The notes under the pieces were generated by a model. It was not told the origin of the DNA. It saw nothing but the letters and a program-made list of their open reading frames with translations, and ran no database searches. Source: Burkholderiaceae bacterium (lineage in GTDB: Bacteria > Pseudomonadota > Gammaproteobacteria > Burkholderiales > Burkholderiaceae_C). Taken from it: a DNA stretch of 56,536 nt. Shown here in pieces: positions 1 to 8,021 of the stretch (position 1 is its first letter; the number at the start of each line of letters is the position of its first letter). A program made the translations under genes and the position numbers. The stretch spans positions 1-56,536 of the forward strand of contig SCQQ01000024.1 of NCBI GenBank assembly GCA_004299095.1. The letters are read 5' to 3'.

Positions 1-1387
1 CCAGCCCCTGCGGCTGCCACGGCATGGCCTTGGTGAGCGTGGGCCAGACCGGCCCGCAAGCGATGGTCCACGGCGCCAGGCCGCGCGCGCGCGCCAGTTC
101 CCACAGGCTGTGGCTGCTGACGCCCAGTCGCACCGGGCCTTCGGCCAAGTTGCGGCGCTCGTTGGCATCGAGCGCGCTCAAGTCTTCCTGGCCCAGATGA
201 ATGGCCAGATGGCGATAGTCACCGCCCGCCGATTGCAGCGCCAGACGCCAGTGGTCGTTGACCACCAGCACCGCATCGGCCTGGCGGCAAAGCGCGAGCG
301 CATCCGTGATGGATTGCTGCAGCGCGCCGCGCCAAGCCGCGTCCGGCGCCTTGGGGGTCTTGATGCGCAACTGCACTGTCTTGACACCGGCACCCAGCAC
401 CTGCCGCACGCGCTCGACGCGATCCACGATGGCATACAGACCGATGTCCCCCGGCACGTCCTGCATCTGCGAGCGAGCGGCCGCGATGCGTTCCAGAAAA
501 CCACGTTCATCGCCCCACGACAGATCGGGCAACAGCGACGGGTCCGCACCGAACCCTGCGCTTTCGCCCACCGGCCCGGCGCCCTGCCCGGCCGCATGGC
601 CGTGGCGCAACGCCTGCGCGGCCGCCATTTTGGCCAGCACCAACGCGTCTTCAGGGACGAACCCCAACGCCAGCCCACACGCCGCCGCGGTCGCGAAGGT
701 GCAACCGGTGCCGTGGTTGTTTACGGTGTGCACGCGCGGCAGGGCCAGCCAGCCTTGGGCATGGCCAGCATCGATCCAGTCGAGCGACCAGCCCGCATGT
801 CGCTTGCGATCACCGCCCGTGATCGCCACGGCCAAAGGGCCCAGCGCCCGCAATGCGCGCGCCATCTGGTCCGCTGGCGGCAAATCGGCCCCGGCCGGCC
901 GGCCCAACAGCCGTGCCGCTTCGGCATCGTTCGGCGTGACGAGCGTGGCGTGGCCCAGCAACTCGCGGTATGCCGCCAGCAACGCCACGTCGGCAAAATC
1001 GGCACCGGTGCTGGCGCGCAGCACCGGGTCCACGACCAGCGCCACTGAGGCGCGCCGGCGCAAGCGTTCCAGCCAGCACAACACCGCCCGCACATTGTCG
1101 GCGCTGCCGAGCAAGCCGGTCTTGATGGCGGCCGGCGGGATGTCGTCGGCCAGCGCGGCCAGTTGCGCGTCGAGCAAATCCGCGCTCACCGCATCCACCC
1201 GCGTGACGGCGCGCGAGTTCTGGGCTGTGACTGCGGCCACCACCGGGCACAGGTGCACGCCGAAGGCTTCGGCGGCGCGCTGGTCGGCGCTCAGGCCGGC
1301 GCCGCCGACGCTGTCGTTGCCAGCGATGCTCCAGACGACGGGTTTGACCGCGGTCGCCGCGGCCGAAGCGGCGCCGCGTTTCAGCAC
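1..1387 (-). CDS. thiDE: Bifunctional HMP-P kinase / thiamine-phosphate synthase (ThiD-ThiE fusion), 3' end outside window
   Basis: The N-terminal half phosphorylates hydroxymethylpyrimidine phosphate and the C-terminal half joins it to the thiazole phosphate to give thiamine phosphate in the cytosol. ThiD is recognised by SIAGNDSVGGAGLSAD near the start and NNHGTGCTFATA around 240 residues in. A Gly/Ala-rich linker follows, then the ThiE part (GLYAIVD, KTVQLRIK, VNDHW, LGVSSHS, ACGPVWPTLTKAM). The reading frame is open through position 1, so the end is missing (462 codons seen). No in-frame ATG precedes the ThiD motif. The GTG at 1387 overlaps the thiG stop by 7 bases and gives translational coupling. 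It is the last visible gene of the TPP-riboswitch operon. Confidence 0.9.
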   Translation of the reverse strand, partial: MLKRGAASAAATAVKPVVWSIAGNDSVGGAGLSADQRAAEAFGVHLCPVVAAVTAQNSRAVTRVDAVSADLLDAQLAALADDIPPAAIKTGLLGSADNVRAVLCWLERLRRRASVALVVDPVLRASTGADFADVALLAAYRELLGHATLVTPNDAEAARLLGRPAGADLPPADQMARALRALGPLAVAITGGDRKRHAGWSLDWIDAGHAQGWLALPRVHTVNNHGTGCTFATAAACGLALGFVPEDALVLAKMAAAQALRHGHAAGQGAGPVGESAGFGADPSLLPDLSWGDERGFLERIAAARSQMQDVPGDIGLYAIVDRVERVRQVLGAGVKTVQLRIKTPKAPDAAWRGALQQSITDALALCRQADAVLVVNDHWRLALQSAGGDYRHLAIHLGQEDLSALDANERRNLAEGPVRLGVSSHSLWELARARGLAPWTIACGPVWPTLTKAMPWQPQGL

Positions 1388-2214
1388 CGCGCATCCCCCA
1401 GCAACAGCGGATCGCCGGTCACCGGCGTGGTCGCCACCGCAAAGTCCTGCCGCGCCATGATGCCGGCGCGATACGCGTCGCGCCCGGCCTCGATCGCGCG
1501 CCTGAACGCGCCGGCCATGCGCACCGGATCGGGCGACTGGCTCACCGCCGAGTTGAGCAGCACGGCGTCGTAGCCCATCTCGAGCGCGCGCGCGGCGTCG
1601 CTCGGCGCACCGATGCCGGCATCGACCACCAGGATGGCGTCGTGCAAGCGCTCGCGCAGCAGGCGCAGCGCGAACGGATTGATCAGCCCCTGGCCGGAAC
1701 CGATGGGCGCGCCCCACGGCATGAGCGCGGCGCAGCCCGCGTCCAGCAAGCGCTTGCATGTGACCAGGTCGTCGGTGCAGTACGGGAACACGACGAAGCC
1801 GTCGCGCGCCAACTGGCGCGCCGCTTCGACCAGTTCGATCGGATCGGGCTGCAGCGTGTATTCGTCGCCCACCACTTCGAGCTTGAGCCACGGCGTGCCG
1901 TAGAGCTCGCGCGCCATGTGCGCCAGTTCGATCGCTTCACGCGCGGTGCGGCAGCCGGCGGTGTTGGGCAGCAGGCGCGCGCCCTGCGCCTGCATGGCGG
2001 ATCGAATGATGTCGAGAAAGCCGTTGTCGCCCGCAGCGGCCAACTGGCGCTTCAGCCCAACCGTGACTAGCTGCGTGCCCGACGCCGTGATCGCATCGGC
2101 CAGCACGCGCGGCGAGGGGTAGCGCGCCGTGCCGAGAATGAAGCGGCTCGCGAGGCGCACGTCGCCCACGTGCCAGGCGTCATCCGCGATGTGTGCAAGA
2201 GAAGAAGAATCCAT
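1381..2214 (-). CDS. thiG: Thiazole synthase ThiG
   Basis: ThiG condenses deoxyxylulose phosphate, dehydroglycine and ThiS-thiocarboxylate into the thiazole moiety of thiamine. The protein is 277 residues, normal for ThiG. It shows FILGTARYPS near the N-terminus, PNTAGCRTA, the lysine-bearing WLKLEVVGD, the phosphate-binding PWGAPIGSGQG and VDAGIGAPSDAA. A GTG lies three codons upstream, but AGGTG sits about 6 bases before the ATG at 2214, so the ATG is chosen. It lies 39 bases after thiS and overlaps thiDE by 7 bases. Its dehydroglycine substrate would come from ThiO encoded upstream, as in the glycine-oxidase type of thiamine pathway. Confidence 0.95.
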   Translation of the reverse strand: MDSSSLAHIADDAWHVGDVRLASRFILGTARYPSPRVLADAITASGTQLVTVGLKRQLAAAGDNGFLDIIRSAMQAQGARLLPNTAGCRTAREAIELAHMARELYGTPWLKLEVVGDEYTLQPDPIELVEAARQLARDGFVVFPYCTDDLVTCKRLLDAGCAALMPWGAPIGSGQGLINPFALRLLRERLHDAILVVDAGIGAPSDAARALEMGYDAVLLNSAVSQSPDPVRMAGAFRRAIEAGRDAYRAGIMARQDFAVATTPVTGDPLLLGDARC

Positions 2215-2253
2215 GGCAATCACCTGATCAAAAGCGCAGCAAGCGAAGCGCGT

Positions 2254-2478
2254 TCAGCCGCCCACGATGGGCTGGAACAGCAGCACCACGTCGTTTGCCT
2301 GCAGCACCCGCGCGCGCTGCTCGCGCGCCACGAATTTGCCGTTCACCGCCGTGCTCACGGCTTGGGGTGCGTGCCCGAGCGACTGCACCAGTTGCGCGAG
2401 CGTCGTCCCGGTTGCAAGCGAATGCGGTGTGCCGTCGAGTTGAACGGTGATCACGACGGCTTCAGCCGGATCGGTCAT
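2254..2478 (-). CDS. thiS: Sulfur carrier protein ThiS
   Basis: ThiS is a small ubiquitin-fold protein whose C-terminal glycine is thiocarboxylated and donates sulfur to ThiG. The 74 residues end in PIVGG, the required Gly-Gly tail, and contain the typical TTLAQLVQSLG and AVNGKFVAR segments. Its ATG overlaps the thiO stop (ATGA), so the two are translationally coupled. It is slightly longer than the usual 66 residues because of an N-terminal MTDPAEA extension. No thiF or iscS gene is seen in the window, so sulfur loading must be encoded elsewhere. Confidence 0.93.
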   Translation of the reverse strand: MTDPAEAVVITVQLDGTPHSLATGTTLAQLVQSLGHAPQAVSTAVNGKFVAREQRARVLQANDVVLLFQPIVGG

Positions 2479-3632
2479 GGCAGCGCGCCCGCATGGGCCG
2501 GTTCATCGTTCAATTCAAGCCCCTCGGGGCACCAGCTGGTGTCGCGCAACGCCTGATCGACCAGCGCCGCCGACAGCAGCCAGCCGTGGCGAAAGAGGCC
2601 GTTGATACGCAAGAAGTGCGGCGCCAGGTCCACGCGCGGGTTGTTGTCGGGCAGTGCCGGGCGCAGGTTCACGTCCAGCTTGAGGATGCGCGCCTCGGCC
2701 AGCGCCGGCATGATGCTGTGCGCCGCCGCCATCAGTTCGACCGCGGTGCGCAGGCTGACGGGCGAACGGTCTTCGCTTTCGATTTCGCTCGCGCCCACCA
2801 GCACGATGTCGGGCGTGCGCGGCACCAGGTAAACCTTGTGGCGCGGGTGCAAGAGACGCACCGGACGGCGCAGGCCGTGATGCGGCAGTGCGAGCCAGAT
2901 CACCTCACCGCGTACGCCGCGCACTGGCAAATCGGGCTTGGCGCCCACGCCGCGCACGTCGATCACGGCATCGAACGCACGCGCCTTGCCGTCGGCAAAG
3001 CGCAAGGTTCCGCCGCGCTCGCCCGCATCGATGCCCACCACGCAACTGGACCAGCGCCAATCCACGCCCGCCGCCGCGGCATACAGCGCGTCCATGGTGG
3101 CGACGGTATCGATGTGGCCTTCGCCCGGCAGCAGCCAGCCGTGGGTCGGGCCCTCGATCGAAGGCTCGAGCGCGCGCAACTCCTGTGTGTTCAAGGCACG
3201 GACCGGTTCCGTCGGGCTCACCCGCTGCCAGATGTCGGAGTGGACCGCCGCTTGCAGCCGGTCAAGCACGCGCTGCGCCGCGCCCAGGTCGGCGCCATGC
3301 GCCAGCAGCACGCTGCCCAGCACGGACACGTTGGGCCTGCCCGGCAATGCCGCCGCGATGCGCGGCCAGAGCGCCAGCGAGCGCCATCCGAGCGCGGCCA
3401 CGCGCGGTTCGGCGCTGTCGAGCTCGGACAGCGGGCTCAGCATGCCGGCGGCCGTGAAGCCCGCGGCGGTCGGCACGTAAGGCTCCGGCGCGCGGCTGCG
3501 CGGCACCGCCTCCGGTCCGGTGGAGATATCGAAAGCGGAGACGCGATACCCCACCTGCGCCAGTCGCCAGGCCAGCAGGCGGCCGAGCAGGCCGGCGCCC
3601 GCGATACCGATGGAAAGCGCCGTGCGGGTCAT
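2475..3632 (-). CDS. thiO: Glycine oxidase ThiO (FAD-dependent)
   Basis: ThiO oxidises glycine to the imine that ThiG uses for thiazole formation. The 385-residue protein begins with a Rossmann FAD-binding segment (GIAGAGLLGRLLAWRL followed by VSAFD). It has DAO-family features further on: AGMLSPLSELD, LPGEGHIDT, HKVYLVPR and the closing RINGLFRHGWLLSAAL. The frame extends 42 codons further upstream, but that stretch is Gly/Arg-rich without family similarity. GGAGG lies 10 bases before the ATG at 3632, so this start is preferred. It is the first gene behind the TPP riboswitch and overlaps thiS by 4 bases. Confidence 0.93.
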   Translation of the reverse strand: MTRTALSIGIAGAGLLGRLLAWRLAQVGYRVSAFDISTGPEAVPRSRAPEPYVPTAAGFTAAGMLSPLSELDSAEPRVAALGWRSLALWPRIAAALPGRPNVSVLGSVLLAHGADLGAAQRVLDRLQAAVHSDIWQRVSPTEPVRALNTQELRALEPSIEGPTHGWLLPGEGHIDTVATMDALYAAAAGVDWRWSSCVVGIDAGERGGTLRFADGKARAFDAVIDVRGVGAKPDLPVRGVRGEVIWLALPHHGLRRPVRLLHPRHKVYLVPRTPDIVLVGASEIESEDRSPVSLRTAVELMAAAHSIMPALAEARILKLDVNLRPALPDNNPRVDLAPHFLRINGLFRHGWLLSAALVDQALRDTSWCPEGLELNDEPAHAGALP

Positions 3633-3802
3633 GAGCGGCGAGCCTCCGCCGCCGGACGGACGCCGGGGGTTGCGCAAACCACGTCGTTCAAGGCCGCGGC
3701 CAGCACGGCAGGAAAAAGCGTTGAAAGTGAAGGCACCGGCAGCTCCGCAATCGTCCATTCAAGCCGGAGCGGTCGCCGTGCCCACGCACCACGACAGAGG
3801 AA

Positions 3803-3903
3803 CGCGCAACCCCTGCCCTTCCTTACGCCGGTACGAACCGGATCAAGTCAGCGGGTTCGACCTGCGCGTCATCTCAGCGCGCTTGGCGCGCGCACCCCGA
3901 GTG
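3803..3903 (-). promoter_or_regulatory. TPP riboswitch (THI element)
   Basis: Read on the minus strand, the leader contains CTCGGGGTGC, then the invariant CTGAGA, then CTTGATCCGGTTCGTACCGG and the GCGTAAGGAAG segment, closing with GCAGGGG. These are the conserved P2/P3 and P4/P5 motifs of thiamine pyrophosphate riboswitches in the right order. It lies about 170 bases upstream of thiO. By family knowledge TPP binding lowers expression of the downstream thiamine genes. No clear intrinsic terminator is visible between it and thiO, so the mode (transcription or translation) is not settled. Confidence 0.93.
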
Positions 3904-3909
3904 ACGGCG

Positions 3910-3939
3910 ATCATAGCGCGGCAGGCGAATCCACAGGAA
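3910..3939 (-). promoter_or_regulatory. Probable promoter of the thiamine operon
   Basis: On the minus strand a TATGAT -10 hexamer (3910-3915) is preceded, after 18 bases, by TTCCTG (3934-3939), a weak -35. Transcription would start a few bases before the TPP riboswitch, which is where an aptamer should begin. This is a sequence match plus position only. Confidence 0.5.
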
Positions 3940-4144
3940 CGGTGGAGGGGGTGTTTTCGCGCTTACGTCGCAGCTGGGAAATAAGGTCGACGTCCTGCCT
4001 TCCACCTATCGTTCCGACGTTTTTTGGCAAAGCGTGTTCCTTTGATTCCTCACCCCGGAGCAACGGGCGAAGCGGGTTTGCCTCGCATGCCGAAAGTGAT
4101 TGACCCAAAATCCACGCGGTGCGGACCGATCGCCGGAAAAACAC
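3940..4144. other. Intergenic region, no gene seen
   Basis: Between the thiamine promoter and the end of the SMP-30-type gene I see no reading frame with protein-like composition. A short minus-strand frame here (77 codons) has no recognisable family features. An A/T run (TTTTTT at about 4019) is present without a convincing stem in front of it. Confidence 0.5.
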
Positions 4145-5065
4145 TCACGCGCCGTAGGCCAATCGCAGGCCCGGGCGCGGCCAGCGTGCTTTGTATAACC
4201 GGCCAGTCGTCGATGCCGTGATCCAGGCATCGCGCCCATCGGCGCCGCCAAAGCAGATGTTGGTGCAGTAGGGGTCGGGCACGGCCGCAAATTCGGTGCC
4301 GCCAGTTGCCGGGTCAAAAACCGTGATGCCGCCCTGCCCGATGGTGCCCACGCACACCCGGCCATCCCGTTCCACTGCCAGGCTGTCGAGAAATTGCACG
4401 CCGGGCAAGTTCGCCACCGAGCGCCCCGGAATGCCCGCGGCAATGCGCCGCGTGACGCCGGGTTCGACGATATCGAACGCCCACAGGCGCGCCAGGAAAC
4501 TGTCGGCCACGTACACCGTGCGGTCGTCCGGCGACAGGCCGACGCCGTTCGGGCCGATCAGATGCGGCACCGCGCAAACGATGCGCCCGCCATCCGCCGA
4601 CGCGTAATACAGCGCGCCATAGTCCCGGCCGGTGGGCGTGCCGCGGCCATGGTCGGTAAACCAGAGACCGCCTTGCCGATCGAAAACCAGGTCGTTCGGC
4701 GCCCAGAGCGGCAAGCCGTCGCATTCTTCGTAGAGCGTGGTGACGGTGCCGGTTTGCAGATCGACGCGCTGAATCGATCCGTGCCGGTGCGACGCTGGCG
4801 TCGGCCCGGGAAAAGTTTTGCCTTTTTTCTCGATGAACTGGATCGAACCGCCGTTGTTGCAGATGTAGGTCGCGCCGTCCGGCCCGATGGCCGCTCCATT
4901 GGGGCCCCCCGGCAATTCCGCAACGGTCGTGCGTTGTCCCGACGCATCGACGCACGAGAGCGTCTGGCGTTGGATCTCGACCAGCAGGACAGAGCCGTCG
5001 GCCATCGCGACGGGCCCTTCGGGAAATTGCAGCCCCTCGGCCACAAGTTCAAGTTCGAGGTTCAC
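4145..5065 (-). CDS. SMP-30/gluconolactonase/LRE family protein
   Basis: This is a six-bladed propeller hydrolase of the gluconolactonase/senescence-marker-30 family. Members hydrolyse sugar lactones or related esters and bind one divalent metal. Family marks are EGLQFPEGPVAMADGSVL at the N-terminus (the Glu is the usual metal ligand), GGPNGAAIGPDGATYICNN, APNDLVFDRQGGLWFTD, GPNGVGLSPD and NICFGG near the end. Length is 306 residues, normal. An upstream ATG exists at 5137, but GGAGG sits 8 bases before a GTG at 5065 whose product starts NLELELVAEG like homologues, so GTG is chosen. The substrate cannot be told. It follows scoB on the same strand, with a probable terminator between them. Confidence 0.85.
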   Translation of the reverse strand: MNLELELVAEGLQFPEGPVAMADGSVLLVEIQRQTLSCVDASGQRTTVAELPGGPNGAAIGPDGATYICNNGGSIQFIEKKGKTFPGPTPASHRHGSIQRVDLQTGTVTTLYEECDGLPLWAPNDLVFDRQGGLWFTDHGRGTPTGRDYGALYYASADGGRIVCAVPHLIGPNGVGLSPDDRTVYVADSFLARLWAFDIVEPGVTRRIAAGIPGRSVANLPGVQFLDSLAVERDGRVCVGTIGQGGITVFDPATGGTEFAAVPDPYCTNICFGGADGRDAWITASTTGRLYKARWPRPGLRLAYGA

Positions 5066-5180
5066 GATGAGCGCCTCCGTTTCATTCGCCGCCACGCGGC
5101 TTGCATGCACGTCATGAATCGGCCTCCTGAATTCCATGCCGAACTCGAAATGGACATTCGATGCACCCGGATTCCAGCAC

Positions 5181-5225
5181 GCCCAAAAAGCACGAAGGCT
5201 TGCGCCCGATCAGGAACGCAAGCCT
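5181..5225 (-). terminator. Probable intrinsic terminator downstream of scoAB
   Basis: A perfect 9-bp stem (5196-5204 with 5217-5225, 12-base loop) is followed on the minus strand by TTCGTGCTTTTT. The T run starts about seven bases after the stem, so strength is uncertain. It would end the scoAB transcript before the SMP-30-type gene. Confidence 0.45.
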
Positions 5226-5249
5226 CCGGTCCCGCGTAGCGCCGCTTAC
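5222..5249. repeat. 28-bp direct repeat, copy 1
   Basis: These 28 bases (GCCTCCGGTCCCGCG, then TAGCGCCGCTTAC) are repeated exactly at 5282-5309, giving a 60-base period. This copy touches the arm of the probable terminator at 5196-5225. Confidence 0.9.
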
Positions 5250-5281
5250 GCATTTGTTGCGAAAGCCGCTGCGCGCGGTCC

Positions 5282-5309
5282 GCCTCCGGTCCCGCGTAGC
5301 GCCGCTTAC
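5282..5309. repeat. 28-bp direct repeat, copy 2
   Basis: Identical to 5222-5249. The copy includes the TAA stop codon of scoB (5306-5308), so the repeat lies at and just beyond the 3' end of that gene. It looks like a short local duplication or a dispersed intergenic repeat family. Only two copies are visible in this window. Confidence 0.9.
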
Positions 5310-5944
5310 TGGATCAGCGTGGCCTCGGTCTTGCTTTGCGCTTCCTCGAAGGTCACGCCGGGCGCCAGTTCGGTCACCTTGATGCCTTTGTCGGTGACAT
5401 TGAACACCCCGAGGTCGGTGATGATCATGTCGACCACGCCGGCGCCAGTGAGCGGCAGCGCGCATTTCTTCAGGATTTTCTTCTCGATCGTGCCATCCTT
5501 GTGGGTGACGACGTGATTCATCAGCACCACGACTTTCGGCACGCCGCCCACCAGGTCCATGGCACCGCCCATGCCCTTGACTTTCTTGCCGGGAATCATC
5601 CAGCTCGCCAGGTCGCCTTTTTCATCCACTTGCATGGCGCCCAGGATGGAAATGTCGATCTTGCCGCCGCGGATCATGGCAAAGCTCATGTGACTGCCAA
5701 AAATCGCCGATCCAGGCAGCGTGGTCACGGTCTGCTTGCCGGCGTTGATCAGATCGGGGTTGACTTCGTCCTCGGTCGGGAACGGACCGATGCCCAGCAG
5801 CCCGTTTTCGCTTTGCAGCCAGACTTCCTTGTCGCCCACGTAGTTCGCCACCTGCGTCGGCAGGCCGATCCCGAGATTGACGTAGAAGCCGTCCTGCAGC
5901 TCTTGTGCGGCGCGCTGCGCCATTTGCTCTTTGGTCCAAGCCAT
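5306..5944 (-). CDS. scoB: 3-oxoacid CoA-transferase subunit B
   Basis: This is the beta subunit of succinyl-CoA:3-ketoacid CoA-transferase, which moves CoA from succinyl-CoA to acetoacetate or a similar oxoacid. The 212-residue protein starts MAWTKEQMAQRAAQEL and shows NLGIGLPTQVANY. The motif SENGLLGIGP carries the glutamate that forms the enzyme-CoA thioester in this family. GSHMSFAMIRGG and GKKVKGMGGAMDLV follow. AAGGAG lies 7 bases before the ATG. It follows scoA by 11 bases, forming the usual two-gene operon. The window also contains a beta-oxidation cluster ending in a thiolase, so ketone-body-type products could be handled by this enzyme, but that link is inferred. Confidence 0.93.
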   Translation of the reverse strand: MAWTKEQMAQRAAQELQDGFYVNLGIGLPTQVANYVGDKEVWLQSENGLLGIGPFPTEDEVNPDLINAGKQTVTTLPGSAIFGSHMSFAMIRGGKIDISILGAMQVDEKGDLASWMIPGKKVKGMGGAMDLVGGVPKVVVLMNHVVTHKDGTIEKKILKKCALPLTGAGVVDMIITDLGVFNVTDKGIKVTELAPGVTFEEAQSKTEATLIQ

Positions 5945-5955
5945 TTCCTGACTCC

Positions 5956-6654
5956 TTATTTCTCGCGCGTGGTACGGATTTCGATCTGCTTTTTCGGATG
6001 GGCGTTGAGCACCAGGCGCTTCACGTAGATTCCGGGCAGATGCACGTCGTCGGGCTTCAGCTCGCCGTTTTCCACGATCTTTTCGACTTCGGCCACACAG
6101 ATCTTGCCGGCCATCGCCACCGCCGGATTGAAGTTGCGCGCCGTCAGGTGGAATCGCAGGTTGCCGCTCTTGTCGGCGACCGCCGCTTTCACCAGCGAAA
6201 TGTCGGGCACCAGCGAGCGCTCCATCAAGTAGGTGCGGCCGTCGAATTCGCGCACTTCCTTGCCTTCGGCGACCACCGTGCCCACGCCGGTCGGCGTGAA
6301 GAACGCCGGAATGCCGGCGCCGCCCGCGCGCAGCTTCTCGGCCAGCGTACCTTGCGGCGTGAATTCGATCTCGAGCTCGTTGTGCAGAAACTGGCGCTCG
6401 AATTCCTTGTTCTCGCCCACGTAGCTGGCGATCATTTTCTTGATCTGGCGCGTGGCCAGCAGCACGCCCAAGCCGACGTTGTCGATGCCTGCATTGTTGG
6501 AAATGCAGGTCAGGTCCTTCACGCCACTGTCGCAGAGCGCCTGGATCAACGCCTCGGGAATGCCGCACAGGCCGAAGCCACCCACTGCGATCAACTGGCC
6601 ATCGTGGACGATGTCCTTGAGCGCGGCGGCAGCCGATGGATAAATTTTGTTCAC
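5956..6654 (-). CDS. scoA: 3-oxoacid CoA-transferase subunit A
   Basis: Alpha subunit of the CoA-transferase, 232 residues, the normal length. It begins MNKIYPSAAAALKDIVHDG and carries the glycine-rich GGFGLCGIPEALI and the SNNAGIDNVGLGVLL segment typical of subunit A. GDISLVKA-type sequence follows later in the chain. The frame is open further upstream, but AGGAG lies 10 bases before a GTG at 6654 that matches the family's usual N-terminus, so the GTG is chosen. It is the first gene of the scoA-scoB operon, transcribed away from the flavin reductase gene at 6978. Confidence 0.93.
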   Translation of the reverse strand: MNKIYPSAAAALKDIVHDGQLIAVGGFGLCGIPEALIQALCDSGVKDLTCISNNAGIDNVGLGVLLATRQIKKMIASYVGENKEFERQFLHNELEIEFTPQGTLAEKLRAGGAGIPAFFTPTGVGTVVAEGKEVREFDGRTYLMERSLVPDISLVKAAVADKSGNLRFHLTARNFNPAVAMAGKICVAEVEKIVENGELKPDDVHLPGIYVKRLVLNAHPKKQIEIRTTREK

Positions 6655-6977
6655 GGGATAAATTCTCCTGATCCGTTGTAACTCATACACCGCAACAAAC
6701 CTGCGGCACCTGCCCAACCATACACCCGCTCGCGGCCGGCATTGACGGCGGTCACGCATCGGTTCCGGCCTATGCGTCGAGCCATTCCCACGCGCTGAAA
6801 TCAGTCGGTGTTCAAGCGATGTTAACTCGCGCCGGCGGCGGCGAATGCAGCCGCTCGAAGCAGCCTTGCAAACTGGTTGAGTCGGAAAAGCTGGCCGCAG
6901 TTTCATCCCTGCCTTTGCTGCGGCGGCACAATCAAACTTGGCCTCCGCGCCTCGTTTCAAACCAGCTTCCAGTTCCG
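6655..6977. other. Divergent intergenic region between scoA and the flavin reductase gene
   Basis: These 323 bases must hold the promoters of scoAB (minus) and of the reductase-transporter pair (plus). I see no convincing -35/-10 pair, no inverted repeat of operator size and no protein-like frame. A plus-strand frame continuous with the reductase runs through the second half but has no family similarity. Confidence 0.5.
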
Positions 6978-8021
6978 ATGAACCACACCATCACCGTTCG
7001 ACCGAGCGGCCGCACGTATACCGTTGAAGACGGCGAACGCATCCTGACCGCCGCCATCCGTCAAGGCATCGGCCTGCCGTACAGTTGCCGCGACGGCACC
7101 TGCGGCACCTGCAAGGTCAAGAAGATTTCCGGCGCGGTGACGCACGTGCCGCACCAGGAAAAGGCGCTGTCGAAGGAAGAAGAAGCCGAGGACTGGATCC
7201 TGACCTGCTCCAGCTTTGCCGATACCGACGTGGTGCTCGAATCCAACCAGGTCACGGAACAAGGCGCGATCCCGATCCGGAAAATGCCGGCGCGCGTGGC
7301 GGCGCTCAATCGCCTGGCGGACGACGTCATGCAGGTCAAGCTGCAACTGCCCACCAGCGAACAGGTGCTGTACCACCCCGGCCAATACATGGAAGTGATC
7401 CTGCGCGACGGCGCGCATCGCGACTACAGCGTGGCCTGCGCGCCGCACATGGTGCGCGACAGCGGCTCGCCCATGATCGAACTGCACATCCGCCACACGC
7501 CGGGCGGGCAGTTCACCGACCACGTGTTTGCCGCCATGAAAGAGAAGGAAATCCTGCGGCTGGAAGGGCCGTACGGCAGTTCCTATCTGCGCGACGAATC
7601 GGCCAAGCCCATCGTGCTGCTGGCATCGGGCACCGGCTTTGCGCCCATCAAGGCCATCATCGAGCACCTGCAGTTCATGCAAAACCCCCGCCCCGCCGTG
7701 CTGTATTGGGGCGGTCGCCGGCCGCAGGACCTGTACATGGACGGCTGGGTGCGGCAGCGCCTCTCCGAAATGCCGCAGCTCCGCTACGTGCCCGTGGTGT
7801 CCGACGCGCTGCCGGAAGACGCCTGGCAGGGCCGCAGCGGCTTCGTGCACCTGGCGGTGCTGCAGGACTTTCCCGATTTGTCCGGGCATCAGGTGTACGC
7901 CTGCGGCGCGCCCATCGTGGTCGATTCGGCGCACAAGGACTTCGTCGAACGCGCCGGTTTGCCCGCCGACGAATTCTTTGCCGACGCCTTCACCACCGAA
8001 GCCGACAAGGTGCACGCTTGA
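6978..8021 (+). CDS. 2Fe-2S ferredoxin / FAD-dependent NAD(P)H reductase (CDP-6-deoxy-glucoseen reductase-like)
   Basis: A 347-residue electron-transfer reductase made of an N-terminal plant-type ferredoxin domain and a C-terminal ferredoxin-NADP reductase domain. The cluster cysteines are C37, C42, C45 (SCRDGTCGTC) and C77 (LTCSS). HRDYSVAC is the flavin-binding motif and GTGFAPIK the nicotinamide-binding glycine loop, with a late YACGAP segment. Proteins of this layout are often annotated as CDP-6-deoxy-delta-3,4-glucoseen reductase or oxygenase reductase components. The electron acceptor is not identifiable here. The frame is open upstream, but the family N-terminus matches the ATG at 6978. 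It is coupled to the following transporter gene. Confidence 0.88.
   Translation: MNHTITVRPSGRTYTVEDGERILTAAIRQGIGLPYSCRDGTCGTCKVKKISGAVTHVPHQEKALSKEEEAEDWILTCSSFADTDVVLESNQVTEQGAIPIRKMPARVAALNRLADDVMQVKLQLPTSEQVLYHPGQYMEVILRDGAHRDYSVACAPHMVRDSGSPMIELHIRHTPGGQFTDHVFAAMKEKEILRLEGPYGSSYLRDESAKPIVLLASGTGFAPIKAIIEHLQFMQNPRPAVLYWGGRRPQDLYMDGWVRQRLSEMPQLRYVPVVSDALPEDAWQGRSGFVHLAVLQDFPDLSGHQVYACGAPIVVDSAHKDFVERAGLPADEFFADAFTTEADKVHA

Noticed and set aside
5306-6568. A single long frame covering scoB and most of scoA, suggesting a fused CoA-transferase
   Set aside because: The scoA part is in a different frame; each gene has its own ribosome site and start, so they are separate subunits.
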